Assembly (NCBI GenBank): GCA_030913385.1
Contig: CP133159.1
Span: forward strand, 2,874,584 to 2,938,583
Reading direction: 5' to 3'
Origin: Cytophagaceae bacterium ABcell3
GTDB lineage: Bacteria > Bacteroidota > Bacteroidia > Cytophagales > Cytophagaceae
Length of the DNA stretch: 64,000 bases
Shown in pieces: positions 38,101 through 46,901 of the stretch. A model generated the notes under the pieces. It saw only the letters and a program-made list of their open reading frames with translations, made no database searches and was not told the origin of the DNA. Position 1 is the stretch's first letter. The number at the start of each line of letters is the position of its first letter. Both the position numbers and the translations under genes were made by a program.

Positions 38101-41100
38101 GCTTACTTTCACTTTTGAGGAATCTCACTGGATCAAATTTGAAGCCTATAACCAGTGTGGTGAAAAAGTTGAAGACTCGCTTTACGTACATGTACTACCT
38201 GAAATGGTCGCAGAGTTTACTGCTACTGAACATGAAGATGGTGGTGGAAAATATATTTTTGAAGCTACGTGGGTAGGAGAAGAAGAGGATGTGCTTTATG
38301 AGTGGGTTATAGATGGAGAAACGAAAGGTGAAGGTATCTATATTGAACTGGAGCTTGAAGAAGGTGAAAACACTGTAGAGCTTCATGTAAGTGGAGAGTG
38401 TGGTGAGGATGATACTTTCGAAGTGATTGATGTTGAAGTTGAGTGTGAGGAAATAGGTACTGCTTCTAGCATAGAAGGTGATGACCTTGTTTGTCCTAAC
38501 GCTGATGAAGTAGTGTTTACCGTTGCAGATGTAGATGGTGCTACTTCTTATATGTGGACTGTTCCTGAAACTGCTGAAATTATTGATGGAGAAGGAACAA
38601 ACACTATTACTGTTTCTTTCGAGACTACTGGCGGCGTTGTTTCTGTCGTTCCTAGAAATGCTTGCCACTATGGCAATGAGGTAGAGCTTGAAGTTAATAT
38701 TTTAGAAGCTACTGCTGACATTACTGGTGAAATCGAAGGTGAAGAAGCTGTATGTAGTGGACTTGAGGATGTAGTTTACACTGTTGAGCCAGTTGAAAGT
38801 GCAGCTTCTTATGTTTGGACTGTACCTGCTGGTGCTGAAATCACTGCAGGAGAAGAAACAAACAGCATTACTGTAACTTTTGGTGAGGAAGCTGGAGCTA
38901 TCACAGTAGCTGCTATTAATGAATGTGGTGTAGAAGGTGCTTCTGTTGAACTTGATGTTGTCATTGAAGATGGTATCTCTGATGAGGTTGTTCAAGTATC
39001 AGGTAGCGAATCTGTTTGTAGTGGAGCTGTTGTTGAGTTCTCCGTACCTGAAGTAGCTGGTGCTACTGGATACGAGTGGACTATTCCTGCTGGTGCAGAA
39101 ATTTCATCTGCTGATGAAACAGCTAGTATAGTAAGTATTACATTTGGTGACCAAGGTGGTGATGTATCTGTAACTCCTTACAACGCATGTGCTGAAGGAT
39201 CTCCATCTGAAGCTTTTGCTGTTGAAATTAGTGGTGTAGCTAATCCTGCTGGAACTATTACTGCTAGTGCAGAAGAAGTTTGTGCAAACGCAACAGATCT
39301 AACTTTTGCAATTGACGCTGTTGATGGTGCTGACTCTTATAACTGGACACTTCCAGAAGGCGCTGTAATTACAGCTGGTGAGAATACAAATGAAATCACT
39401 GTGACTGTAGGTACTGAAGGGGGGACTGTAAGCGTAACACCTATCAGTGAATGTGGTGACGGAAGAGCTTCTTCTATTGAATTAGTTGTTAACGCTCCTG
39501 CTGCTGATGCTGGTGATATCGTAGGTGCTGAATCTGTATGTAGTGGTTTATCAAGAGAATTCTCAATTGCCGAAGTAGAAAATGCTACGGCTTATGAGTG
39601 GACTGTTACTGGTGACGCTACTATTGAAGGTGATGCTTCAGGAAATACTGTGACTATTGCTTTTGGAAGCGAAGGTCAAGTTGAGGTAAGTGTAACACCT
39701 ATTAGTGACTGTGGAAACGGTCAATCAGCTGAAACTTCTGTACTTGTTATAGAAGGTGTTGAAGCTGCTGGAGCTATAAGCGGTGATGAATCTGTTTGTG
39801 CAGGTGCTGAAAATGTTCAATATAGCATTGAGCCAGTAGCTGGCGCTGAAAGCTATACTTGGACTGTTCCTGCTGGCGCTGATCTTGTTGGTGATGATAA
39901 CGGTACTTCTGTTGTTGTTAACTTCAACAATTCTCAGGGTGGTGACATTACTGTTACCCCTCATAGCGAGTGTGGTGAAGGTACAAGTGCTACTTTACCT
40001 ATATCTGTAATAGCAATTCCTTCTATTGACCTAGAAGGTGAAGAAGCTGTATGTGCTAATGAGTCTTCAGTTTATACAGTAACTGAAGTTGAAGGTGCTT
40101 CTTATAACTGGACAGTATCTGGTGCTCAGATATCTAGTGGACAGAATACCAATGAAGTTACTGTTAACTTTGAGTCAACTGATGCACATGTTTCAGTAAT
40201 TGTTACAGGTGGATGTGCTAACGAAACTGCTACACTTGATGTAACTGTAAATGATGGCGCACCTACGCTTGGTGCTATTGACGGACTTGAAGATGTATGT
40301 TCTGGTACGGCTGTTACTTATTCAGTTGATGCCGTTGCAGGTGTAAATAGCTACGAATGGACTGTTCCTAGTGGCGTTTCACATGATATAGATGAAAACA
40401 GTGTAACTGTTAACTTTGGAACTTCAGGCAACTATACGCTTTCTGTAACTCCTGTTTCAGGATGTGGTGATGGCGAGCCTGTGTCTATCAATGTTGCAGT
40501 TGACCAAGGTCTAGGTGCAACCGGTGATATTACGGGAAGCAATGCTGTTTGTGTAAACCAAGAGTATACTTTCGAAGTCCCAGAAGTTTCTGGTGCTACT
40601 AGGTATAAGTGGATCTTGCCTTCTGGAGCTACTGCCGTTGGAAATAACAATGAGCGTGAGATTACTGTAAGGTGGAGTGAAAATCCAGGCGGTGAAATTA
40701 GAGTTATTCCTGCTGGAGAGTGTGGTAGTGGTAGTACTTCTACTTTGACTGTATCGGCTGCAACTGTTTGTAAGCCTGGTGATAGAGAAGTTGATGGGCC
40801 AAGGATTGTTTATACTAACAGTGAAGACAATAGGTTTGCTGTGGATCCAGTAGAAGGTTCTACTTATAGCTGGACTGTTCCAGAAGGTGCTATCATTACT
40901 TCTGCAAGCGCAGATAGCAGTGAAATATTTGTAACTTTTGGAGATGCTACTGGAGAGTTTGAAGTTACTCTTAGAGAAGAGAACTCTGAAGGAGCGCATA
41001 CCACTACTTTCCCTATTGCTGTTAGCTTTACTACTTCTGTAGGTGAAGAGCTTAGTGGAGAGGTTACTGTGGCGCCTAACCCAACTGAAGGTGTATTCTA

Positions 41101-41305
41101 CATTAACTTAAGTGAAGTGTTTAACGGTTCTGTTATTGTAAACGTTAGAAACGCTGTAGGTTCTCTTGTATACTCTACAACAGAAGAGCTTACAGGTAGT
41201 GGAGCTTCATTAAGAATGAATGTTTCTGATTACCCTTCTGGTATTTATATGGTTGAAATTCAAACCAATGATGCCATGGTAGTTAAAAGAGTAATTAAGA
41301 ACTAG
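35171..41305 (+). CDS. T9SS-secreted GH8 glycoside hydrolase with PKD-like repeat array
   Basis: 2044 residues from the ATG at 35171, which gives a clean signal peptide (about 1-23, ending AWSQ); an earlier ATG adds 15 residues and spoils it. A GH8 domain (about 25-400) carries SEGIAYG (Glu93), ASDADLD (Asp145/147) and FDAVRTPLR (Asp271), the expected catalytic residues. An Ig-like domain, a PKD domain, a jelly-roll-like module (about 565-760) and more PKD/Ig modules follow. Then come ten repeats of ~85 residues (about 1100-1950) built on AxSYxWTVPxGAxI ... VSVTPxNxCG. The end (about 1965-2044) is a T9SS type A sorting domain (APNPTEGVF ... YPSGIYMVEI ... VKRVIKN). It is probably a cell-surface endoglucanase or xylanase; the exact substrate is open. 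Confidence 0.9.
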   Translation: MKKSYILPVLGFICMVFVQKAWSQEAYPFPQDVEYTYGQMPNNRNTAHAQAAYEAWKNEYVTTEGACGHRRVIFDFFPGTQRGAEDRSMTVSEGIAYGMLLAAYAGDRPVFDGLWGYYQHHANHNGFMHWKIQNCNVIGENGASDADLDVAMSLVIASYQWQSDDYLSDARRMIRLIREHQFDGDILKPGDMFGGWNLTNASYFSPHYYKVFKRYDHGHEQFWDDAVTRGYQIIEAAGGTTGLVPDFHRADGEYSPDASHYEEGGRDFIFDAVRTPLRSALDYLWHGSPEGKAYCEKIIGWLRDSHQDNPNNIGSRYATRISTSGNEGDKLGHHLNNTFLGCFAVGAMAADGLANNQSFVDEIYRVNQEVNPGYGEYFNATIKTIALFVQTGNFYLPPPDQCEAPDLGDNRSLCEGAITLDAGVSNRTYTWRRNNVTLSETGQTLQVSQAGDYEVVATDAEGCTRRSRVTVYDEEINADFTSSVVAGSIRLNNTSTGGISDYHWEVSLDGVVVEESEEENFATEILSEGAYEVTLTVNNSGFGCSDTDELTRTVLISDGEGWSANQFNDNAYAQPWIGANGYEELPRTWCSEEAHDDGDDPECLDLPCGLLEVNVTGGGQYDPFGVNFRHDDEDVAVDMDAVPYVTFRVRTTADVTLGVGVNDGQVTTNRAEVELTAGEAQVVQVEFPADNTTLRTGWLDEDNPSVEVDFTNIVAVNFFPMEDDPDWEGTITIEWITVGGATVPTPTFDLEVDENGFPTYDADGNRISTWQQRVSACDGEAVVNAQSCSAEEIRWYSGNTNTLIATGETAELAPGRYYVDLINQGGITRDTVEVRGADLEANFRYELEDNGLGLRLINTSVDFDSWEWSYGTDDFEEGAETWEEGYHYYEEEGEYEVCLYVLNETCGDRDTICKTIEIKCEAPMEDPAGFSVDGAEVGDTLTTCAGTEHVISVEEIENAESYAWYGMEEDALEEDLELTFTFEESHWIKFEAYNQCGEKVEDSLYVHVLPEMVAEFTATEHEDGGGKYIFEATWVGEEEDVLYEWVIDGETKGEGIYIELELEEGENTVELHVSGECGEDDTFEVIDVEVECEEIGTASSIEGDDLVCPNADEVVFTVADVDGATSYMWTVPETAEIIDGEGTNTITVSFETTGGVVSVVPRNACHYGNEVELEVNILEATADITGEIEGEEAVCSGLEDVVYTVEPVESAASYVWTVPAGAEITAGEETNSITVTFGEEAGAITVAAINECGVEGASVELDVVIEDGISDEVVQVSGSESVCSGAVVEFSVPEVAGATGYEWTIPAGAEISSADETASIVSITFGDQGGDVSVTPYNACAEGSPSEAFAVEISGVANPAGTITASAEEVCANATDLTFAIDAVDGADSYNWTLPEGAVITAGENTNEITVTVGTEGGTVSVTPISECGDGRASSIELVVNAPAADAGDIVGAESVCSGLSREFSIAEVENATAYEWTVTGDATIEGDASGNTVTIAFGSEGQVEVSVTPISDCGNGQSAETSVLVIEGVEAAGAISGDESVCAGAENVQYSIEPVAGAESYTWTVPAGADLVGDDNGTSVVVNFNNSQGGDITVTPHSECGEGTSATLPISVIAIPSIDLEGEEAVCANESSVYTVTEVEGASYNWTVSGAQISSGQNTNEVTVNFESTDAHVSVIVTGGCANETATLDVTVNDGAPTLGAIDGLEDVCSGTAVTYSVDAVAGVNSYEWTVPSGVSHDIDENSVTVNFGTSGNYTLSVTPVSGCGDGEPVSINVAVDQGLGATGDITGSNAVCVNQEYTFEVPEVSGATRYKWILPSGATAVGNNNEREITVRWSENPGGEIRVIPAGECGSGSTSTLTVSAATVCKPGDREVDGPRIVYTNSEDNRFAVDPVEGSTYSWTVPEGAIITSASADSSEIFVTFGDATGEFEVTLREENSEGAHTTTFPIAVSFTTSVGEELSGEVTVAPNPTEGVFYINLSEVFNGSVIVNVRNAVGSLVYSTTEELTGSGASLRMNVSDYPSGIYMVEIQTNDAMVVKRVIKN

Positions 41306-41323
41306 TTTCTATAATTTACCTTT

Positions 41324-41360
41324 CGAAAAAAGCTCCTTCGGGAGCTTTTTTCGTTTTTAC
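41324..41360 (+). terminator. Terminator of the GH8 gene
   Basis: CGAAAAAAGCTCC and GGAGCTTTTTTCG (13 bp) around TTCG-like loop bases, followed by TTTTT, 19 bases after the stop codon. Confidence 0.92.
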
Positions 41361-41920
41361 CCTTTTTATATGATTAATTTGGCTCATAGAATAGCATAAG
41401 TACAGTAATTACTGTTAAGTTATATTGGCTAGTGGATCGATTGTACTGTAGTTGTTTTTGTTTGAGACATATCTAATTTGGGAGAAGTTAACAATGGAAA
41501 TCCCTACAAGCAGACTCATTAAACGAGGCAATACCGCTGTGAACTTGTTATAAACCTATATTAGGGCTGTGTAGGTATATGATTGTTAGGTTTAAAGGTG
41601 TTGTTAGCCCCTTTAATAGTTACTTTAAACAACTAACTTTTTGCATAGCTAAACCACCTAGTCGAGCCTAACCCTGTTTTGTCAATTTTTCATGCATTTG
41701 GAATACGACTTCAACTTTTCTTCAGAAATCTATGGGGTTGCTTTTAAAGCTGTATCAAGTACTGAAGTGTGAAGGGGCTTTGTAAAGAGCGAAATACACT
41801 GCCTTTCTTGTCTTCTGTAGGCTTAATGGAGGAGAAACTGTCTCTCTCTAGCACTAGAAAGAAACGATATGGAATATAATTACTTTTTTGGGATAGCAAC
41901 TCTATTGTAGGTCCTCTTTT
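41361..41920. other. 560-bp spacer between GH8 and histidine kinase genes
   Basis: The spacer lies between convergent genes and contains no recognised gene. A perfect 14-bp palindrome ACAGTAATTACTGT is at 41402..41415. A very short frame (ATG at 41493, 19 codons, product starting MEIPTSRLIKRG) follows a GGAG sequence by about 10 bases. Neither is assigned a function. Confidence 0.45.
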
Positions 41921-44900
41921 TTAAGGAGTTTTGTTAGGAATGACAATAGTAAAAGTACTACCGATACCTTCTTCGCTCTGTAATGATATGGTTCCGTCAA
42001 GCTTGTCTATTGTTGTTTTAACTATATATAAACCTAGGCCTGTACCTACAGAACTTTCATTGATTTTGAAAAACATATCAAAAACCTTTGACTGGTATTC
42101 TTTGTCAATTCCTTTTCCGTTATCTCGAAAAGTTAAAATCGCTTTATCCGGATTTATGTCTATTGTGATGTTTAGGAAGTTTTCTTCCTTCTCTGCATCG
42201 TAATATTTAATAGGGTTCTCTATTAGGTTTTGAACGATTGAATAAAGCAGGTTCCTGTCGGTATAGATATGTTTATTTTCAGTGATTTCCTTATTGATTT
42301 TTATTTTGTTAAATCCCGGGAAATGTTTAAAGTTGTCCAATGCTTCATTTATGAGCTGATTAGGGTCAATCTTATCTATATTCACAGAAGAGCTTTTTAC
42401 CTTTGTTAGCATTAGCAAGTCAGATAGTAATTTTTCTAGCTTACTAGTACTTTTTAGGATATGGCTAAAGTAGTTTTGCGCAACAGGGTCTTTAACGTCT
42501 TTTTGTCCAATGGTAGTCAATCCTATAATAGACTTTAGCGGGCCTTTAATATCATGGGATGCTTTGTATACAAAGGCATCTAGTTGTTCATTGCTTTCTT
42601 TTAGCTCTTTGGTTCTTTGTCTTACCTCTTTTTCTAAATTAAAACTTTTTCTCCTCTCGGTTAATGTTCTCCACTGAACTACACCAATTAGCGCAATAAA
42701 ACTCAGTGAAAACGCTATTAAATTGAACCACCAAGTTTTCCACCAAGGCGGATATATTGTAAAAGTAAAAGAAACGCCTTTTTTATTCCAGACATTGTCA
42801 TTATTCGCGCCAATTACTTTAAAAGTGTAAGTTCCTGGGTCTAAGTTAGTATATGTGGCAGTTCTTTGTTCTGTGGTTCGAATCCAGACAGGGTCAAACC
42901 CTTCTAGTTTGTATGCATATTTGTTTTTTTGTGGGTTGTTAAAATTTAAAACAGCAAAGTCGATTCTAATTCCGTTTTGATTGTGTTGTAAATCAATGGG
43001 CTTGTTTTTCTTGTGTAGTACTGTAGCGTTAAATGTTTTGGATGTATCCTCTACGGTTTTTTCTGAAATTTCTATATTAGTTACTACAACAGGAGGTACG
43101 GTTTCGTTTTTGACAAGATGTCTTGGGTCAATCACTAAATATCCCATATTAGTACCTAGATAGATCCTTCCATGCTTGTCTTTATACTTTGCTAAAGGAT
43201 AGTATGAATAGGCTGGAACTCCATCTTTATATGTAAAAGGTATCCCTTGTAAAGTTTCAAGACTGAACCTTGTTAACCCTGTATAAGTAACCAGCCATAG
43301 ATGATTTTTATCGTCTAGGGTAATATTTTTAATTCTGTTGTCGCTAAGCCCGTGTTTGGTAGTGAAAAAGTCATAAGTTTCATTTTTAGGATTAAACCTG
43401 ATAAGACCAGCTCCGTTAGAGGCTAGCCATAAATTACCCTCTTTATCCTCCACTACGTCAGAAGTGAAGTTACTTTCCATTTGGGAAAATATAGGAGAGG
43501 AGAAAGTGTAATTTTTGAAACAGTCTTTTTCAGGAATATATTTTGTTAGACCATTAAAACTTGTTCCCCAAAGTGTTCCTTCTGAATCCTCGAAAAAACT
43601 TTGGATCATATTGGAAGAGATTGTATTAGGGTCTTTGGGGTTATGGGTGTAGTGTTTAAATGTATTTGTTTTAATATCTAATACGGATAGGCCTGTACTA
43701 AAACCACTTGTCCAAATATTACCTTTTTTATCTTCATAAAGATACCTTATTTTGTCATTTCCTAGAGACTTAGGGTTATCTGGTTCATGAAGGTAGGTTT
43801 TTATTTCTTTTTTATCTGTGTTAAACACCTTAAGTCCTCCGCCATATGTTGCTAACCATAAATTATTGTTTTGGTCTTGCAGCATGGAGACTATAGGAAC
43901 TTCAGAAATATTTCCTTTTCCTGGTACTGGTTCATAAGCTTCTGGAAATAAGCTGTTCTTCCATTTTACGTATAAGCCTCCTCCATCAGTAGAGAACCAT
44001 AGGTTGCCAGCTTGATCTTCCAGAAAATAAGTAATTATACCCTTTGCAATCCCTTTTGAATGACCAGAATTATGTTTAAACATAGTAAACAGATTGGTCG
44101 TTGAATTTGAATACGCCAACCCATGCATAAATGTACCTGCCCAAATACCACCTTTAGAATCTTTATATACTGAAGTTATATTTTTACAAGGAAGTTGTGC
44201 TTCATTTTCATCACTGTAGTGATAAAACTTTTCTGTTCTTAAATCAAATATGTCTATCCCTCTGCCATCTACAGCAAGTAGCAATCTGTTTTCATCATAA
44301 GGGAAAATGTCATATACATTGTTTCCTTTGATAGAGTAAGGTTTATTTTGTTCATGCTGAAAGACTTTCAGCTTCCCTGATGAATCAATATACCTGAGAC
44401 CGGAACTTGTTGCCATCCATATTCTTCCTTGGTTATCAGCAATGATTTTCATTACATGATAGCCACTTCCATATAAAGGCCTTAGATCTCTAAATTCACC
44501 CGTAGAAACATTTAATTTTAATAATCCATCTCTTGTACCAACCCAAACATTTCCATTTTTGTCAGCAGACAGGCCTACAAAAATTCCGACATTTTCTTCA
44601 GGCTTAAATTGAAAATTGTCTGGCTTTTTGTTTAAATCACTGATTTTATACAAACCCTCGCTTTGTACTGTTACCCAAATGTTTCCATAAGTATCTTCAG
44701 TGATCTGGTCTATGTCCCCTTTGATGTATTTAAGAGCTTCGTAGTCGTCGGATTTGAAATTATAAAATTGATCAGATATGTTGTCATACATATTGAGACC
44801 GTTTCTGGTGCCAACCCAAAGCCTTTGTTTACTGTCTGTGAAAAATACCTTTTGGTCGTTGCTTGAAATAGAGTAGGGGGCACTTGTAGATTTATATATT

Positions 44901-45118
44901 TTGAAGTCTATTCCGTCATACCGGTTGAGGCCGTTTTCGGTAATGAACCACATAAACCCTTCTTTGTCTTCGGTTATGCCTCTGACAATGTTATCCGAAA
45001 TACCATTAACTATACTAAGTGTATGAAAGACCAAGAAAGGCTTCTCTTTATCATTTGATGAAAATGATATATTAGTGGTAAATACTAATAGTAAAACAAT
45101 AAAAAAATATTTTATCAT
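41921..45118 (-). CDS. Propeller-sensor histidine kinase (HTCS-like, no receiver domain)
   Basis: 1065 residues from the ATG at 45118, which gives a signal peptide (about 1-20); a start 57 bases earlier is weaker. About thirteen Reg_prop blades (GLNRYDG, GTRNGLNMYD, GTRDGLLKLN and so on, about 40-680) form a periplasmic beta-propeller, followed by a Y_Y_Y domain (GFDPVWIRTTE, about 730-790), a transmembrane helix near 800-820, a coiled coil, an H-box with His855 in ASHDIKGPL and an HATPase (DNGKGID, GTGLGLYIVK). Unlike classical HTCS regulators it lacks receiver and AraC output, so a separate regulator is needed. It faces the GH8 gene and may sense polysaccharide fragments; that is inference. 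Confidence 0.9.
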   Translation of the reverse strand: MIKYFFIVLLLVFTTNISFSSNDKEKPFLVFHTLSIVNGISDNIVRGITEDKEGFMWFITENGLNRYDGIDFKIYKSTSAPYSISSNDQKVFFTDSKQRLWVGTRNGLNMYDNISDQFYNFKSDDYEALKYIKGDIDQITEDTYGNIWVTVQSEGLYKISDLNKKPDNFQFKPEENVGIFVGLSADKNGNVWVGTRDGLLKLNVSTGEFRDLRPLYGSGYHVMKIIADNQGRIWMATSSGLRYIDSSGKLKVFQHEQNKPYSIKGNNVYDIFPYDENRLLLAVDGRGIDIFDLRTEKFYHYSDENEAQLPCKNITSVYKDSKGGIWAGTFMHGLAYSNSTTNLFTMFKHNSGHSKGIAKGIITYFLEDQAGNLWFSTDGGGLYVKWKNSLFPEAYEPVPGKGNISEVPIVSMLQDQNNNLWLATYGGGLKVFNTDKKEIKTYLHEPDNPKSLGNDKIRYLYEDKKGNIWTSGFSTGLSVLDIKTNTFKHYTHNPKDPNTISSNMIQSFFEDSEGTLWGTSFNGLTKYIPEKDCFKNYTFSSPIFSQMESNFTSDVVEDKEGNLWLASNGAGLIRFNPKNETYDFFTTKHGLSDNRIKNITLDDKNHLWLVTYTGLTRFSLETLQGIPFTYKDGVPAYSYYPLAKYKDKHGRIYLGTNMGYLVIDPRHLVKNETVPPVVVTNIEISEKTVEDTSKTFNATVLHKKNKPIDLQHNQNGIRIDFAVLNFNNPQKNKYAYKLEGFDPVWIRTTEQRTATYTNLDPGTYTFKVIGANNDNVWNKKGVSFTFTIYPPWWKTWWFNLIAFSLSFIALIGVVQWRTLTERRKSFNLEKEVRQRTKELKESNEQLDAFVYKASHDIKGPLKSIIGLTTIGQKDVKDPVAQNYFSHILKSTSKLEKLLSDLLMLTKVKSSSVNIDKIDPNQLINEALDNFKHFPGFNKIKINKEITENKHIYTDRNLLYSIVQNLIENPIKYYDAEKEENFLNITIDINPDKAILTFRDNGKGIDKEYQSKVFDMFFKINESSVGTGLGLYIVKTTIDKLDGTISLQSEEGIGSTFTIVIPNKTP

Positions 45119-45304
45119 AGAATAAGGTTTCCCCACACTGGCTAAAAGGAAATCAATAATATTGCTAGTAGTCAATCAACTTATTGTATACGGCGTATGT
45201 AATAAAAAGATACCTTTTTTAGGAAGTTTTTTTTAAATAATTGGCTGTAGATGTAAAACAGAACTATGTGGTGTGAATATATAATAATTTTTATAAATAA
45301 ATGT

Positions 45305-45312
45305 TATTTTTG
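45305..45312 (+). promoter_or_regulatory. Candidate -7 element of a possible small RNA
   Basis: TATTTTTG matches TAnnTTTG exactly and faces away from both neighbouring minus-strand genes. No -33 TTG at the usual spacing. Predicted start is near 45320. Confidence 0.3.
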
Positions 45313-45319
45313 CATAACC

Positions 45320-45400
45320 TCTCTTCTTACCTGATGTCGTGGGAGTGCGACATCCGAATTTGGTTAAAAAAGGCTGTCTAAATAAAGACAGCCTTTTTTT
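45320..45400 (+). ncRNA. Possible small RNA, two hairpins
   Basis: Downstream of the -7 match at 45305 the sequence folds into GATGTCG / CGACATC (45333..45354) and then AAAAAAGGCTGTCT / AGACAGCCTTTTTT with T7 (45366..45400), the order expected of a ~80-nt sRNA ending in an intrinsic terminator. The second hairpin also serves the SDR gene on the other strand, so the RNA is only a proposal. Confidence 0.25.
45366..45400. terminator. Bidirectional terminator after the SDR gene
   Basis: AAAAAAGGCTGTCT pairs with AGACAGCCTTTTTT. On the minus strand it lies about 41 bp past the SDR stop; on the plus strand it ends in T7. Confidence 0.85.
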
Positions 45401-45441
45401 ATAAGCTTCAAATACTTTTGGCCATCTTGATTTTATTATAC

Positions 45442-46305
45442 TTAGTGTCTAATTTGTGCATGTCCTTCATGCTCATGATGTAGCTCAAGTTCTCCTTCAG
45501 GATCTTCTTTTAAAGCATCATCAGCCATTAAGCCCATAGGTCCTTTTCCTATCGTTAATCCACCATCTACTTTATACTCAGCACCTGTTACAAAAGAAGA
45601 AAGGTCTGATGCCAAGAATAAGTATACGTTGGCAACCTCTTCCGTTTTTCCAAATCTTCCAATTGGAATAGCGCTTTTGAAAAGTCCTTTTTGTTTCATG
45701 GTCATAGGGCTCTCGGTAATTCGCATCCATGAAGTGTCTACAGGGCCAGGGGCGACAATATTTGCTCTTACTCCATATTTTGCCTGTTCTACAGCAACGC
45801 TTTTAGTAAATGCATGAACAAATCCTTTTGTTCCGGCATATGCAGCAACTTCTGGCTCGCCGTCCATTCCTGCTTCAGACCCTGCAGAAACAATACAACC
45901 TTTGGTTTTTTGGAGTTCCGGAATGGCATACTTGGTCATCAGTAATGCTGACTGTATGTTGTTTTTTATTAAATAGTTAAAAGCGTCCACTGAAAAGTCT
46001 TGAACGGGACCAGTTTCTGGAAAAACTCCTGCATTATTTATTAATACATCTAGTTTCCCATAGGTTCTGAGGGCAAAATCTACACAACCTTTGGCTTGCT
46101 CTTCGATAGCCATGTCTCCTTTATAGGAAATGGCTTCGCCTCCGGAATCCTTAATTTCTCCTACTACATTATCTACAGGGTCTTCATGAAAACCGCAAAC
46201 TATAACCTTAGCTCCATGTTTTGCAAATTTTTTACATATAGCTTCACCTATACCGGATCCGCCACCTGTAACTATTGCCACTTTCCCTTCTAATAATTTT
46301 TCCAT
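45442..46305 (-). CDS. Short-chain dehydrogenase/reductase
   Basis: 287 residues of classical SDR: cofactor loop TGGGSGIGEAIC (residues 14-25), NNAGVFPETG, the Tyr-x-x-x-Lys pair in YAGTKGF with the Ser upstream in VSAGSEAG, and a PGPVDT loop. The His/Glu-rich tail (about 270-287, with HHEHEGHAQIRH) is unusual and could bind metal. The substrate cannot be assigned; relatives are called glucose 1-dehydrogenase or oxidoreductase. No operon partner on either side. Confidence 0.88.
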   Translation of the reverse strand: MEKLLEGKVAIVTGGGSGIGEAICKKFAKHGAKVIVCGFHEDPVDNVVGEIKDSGGEAISYKGDMAIEEQAKGCVDFALRTYGKLDVLINNAGVFPETGPVQDFSVDAFNYLIKNNIQSALLMTKYAIPELQKTKGCIVSAGSEAGMDGEPEVAAYAGTKGFVHAFTKSVAVEQAKYGVRANIVAPGPVDTSWMRITESPMTMKQKGLFKSAIPIGRFGKTEEVANVYLFLASDLSSFVTGAEYKVDGGLTIGKGPMGLMADDALKEDPEGELELHHEHEGHAQIRH

Positions 46306-46393
46306 TTTCTTTTTGTTTACATCTATCCTTTAAAAGGTAATAAGTAAGGGCGCAGGATTGTTATGGGTACTGAAGGGCACACTTGTGGCCCGC

Positions 46394-46440
46394 AAAAAAC
46401 AAAAGCACCCAGTGTTATGCTGGGTGCTTTTGTTTTTTTA
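46394..46440. terminator. 18-bp stem terminator upstream of SDR, downstream of PepSY-like gene
   Basis: AAAAAACAAAAGCACCCA (46394..46411) pairs with TGGGTGCTTTTGTTTTTT (46421..46438). It follows the minus-strand PepSY-like stop by 12 bp and has T-rich flanks on both strands. Confidence 0.9.
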
Positions 46441-46451
46441 AACTAATGATA

Positions 46452-46901
46452 TTAGCTTTCTATTTTTTCTACAATTTCACCATCTTCGTCAAAGAAAGCC
46501 TCAACTTCTTCTTCCTCTTCAGTTTCTGCTTCTATTTTATAAAGCGTGCTTTCTTGATTTTTGTAATGTCTGGCAGTTTCTTCTTCGTCTATAGTCAGGT
46601 TGTTATCTTTGATACCTTCCTTCACTTCTTCAGGAAGCTTTTCGGCATCCATTTCAGACTTAGAAGAAACCAGTTCTCCAGCTTTATCGATGATCACTTC
46701 GTGCTCCATTCCTTCATGCTCGAACTCCGCTGTGTATTGGAAATCTTCACGCTCCCAATCCACATCATCCATGCTTACATCAGGAAACTCCTCTTGAAAT
46801 TCAGATTTAACTTTCTCTGGAACTTCATCGTTGTCAAGGTTCTGAGCATTTATAAAATACCCTGTAAGAACCAACACCATTATTGAAAGAAACTTTTTCA
46901 T
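46452..46901 (-). CDS. PepSY-like exported acidic protein
   Basis: 149 residues. A signal peptide (about 1-19, ending FINAQ) precedes two PepSY-like units: VPEKVKSEFQEEFPDV with YTAEFEHEGMEHEVIIDKAGELV, and LPEEVKEGIKDNN with YKIEAETEEEEEVEAFFDEDGEIV. This resembles the Bacteroidota PepSY_like (DUF2874) family. It is very acidic in its second half. The role is unknown; envelope location is expected. Confidence 0.78.
   Translation of the reverse strand: MKKFLSIMVLVLTGYFINAQNLDNDEVPEKVKSEFQEEFPDVSMDDVDWEREDFQYTAEFEHEGMEHEVIIDKAGELVSSKSEMDAEKLPEEVKEGIKDNNLTIDEEETARHYKNQESTLYKIEAETEEEEEVEAFFDEDGEIVEKIES

Noticed and set aside
38195-38995. Antisense frames opposite the GH8 protein
   Set aside because: They are Ser/Asn/Phe-rich reverse images of the PKD-like repeat coding sequence.
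38470-41000. Regularly spaced similar DNA that could suggest a CRISPR or repeat array
   Set aside because: The ~255-bp period encodes PKD-like domains in an unbroken frame; there are no short identical repeats with unique spacers.
42875-42900. GGTTCGAATCC resembling a tRNA T-arm
   Set aside because: It is inside the histidine kinase coding sequence, has no pairing T-stem and no acceptor, D or anticodon arm around it.
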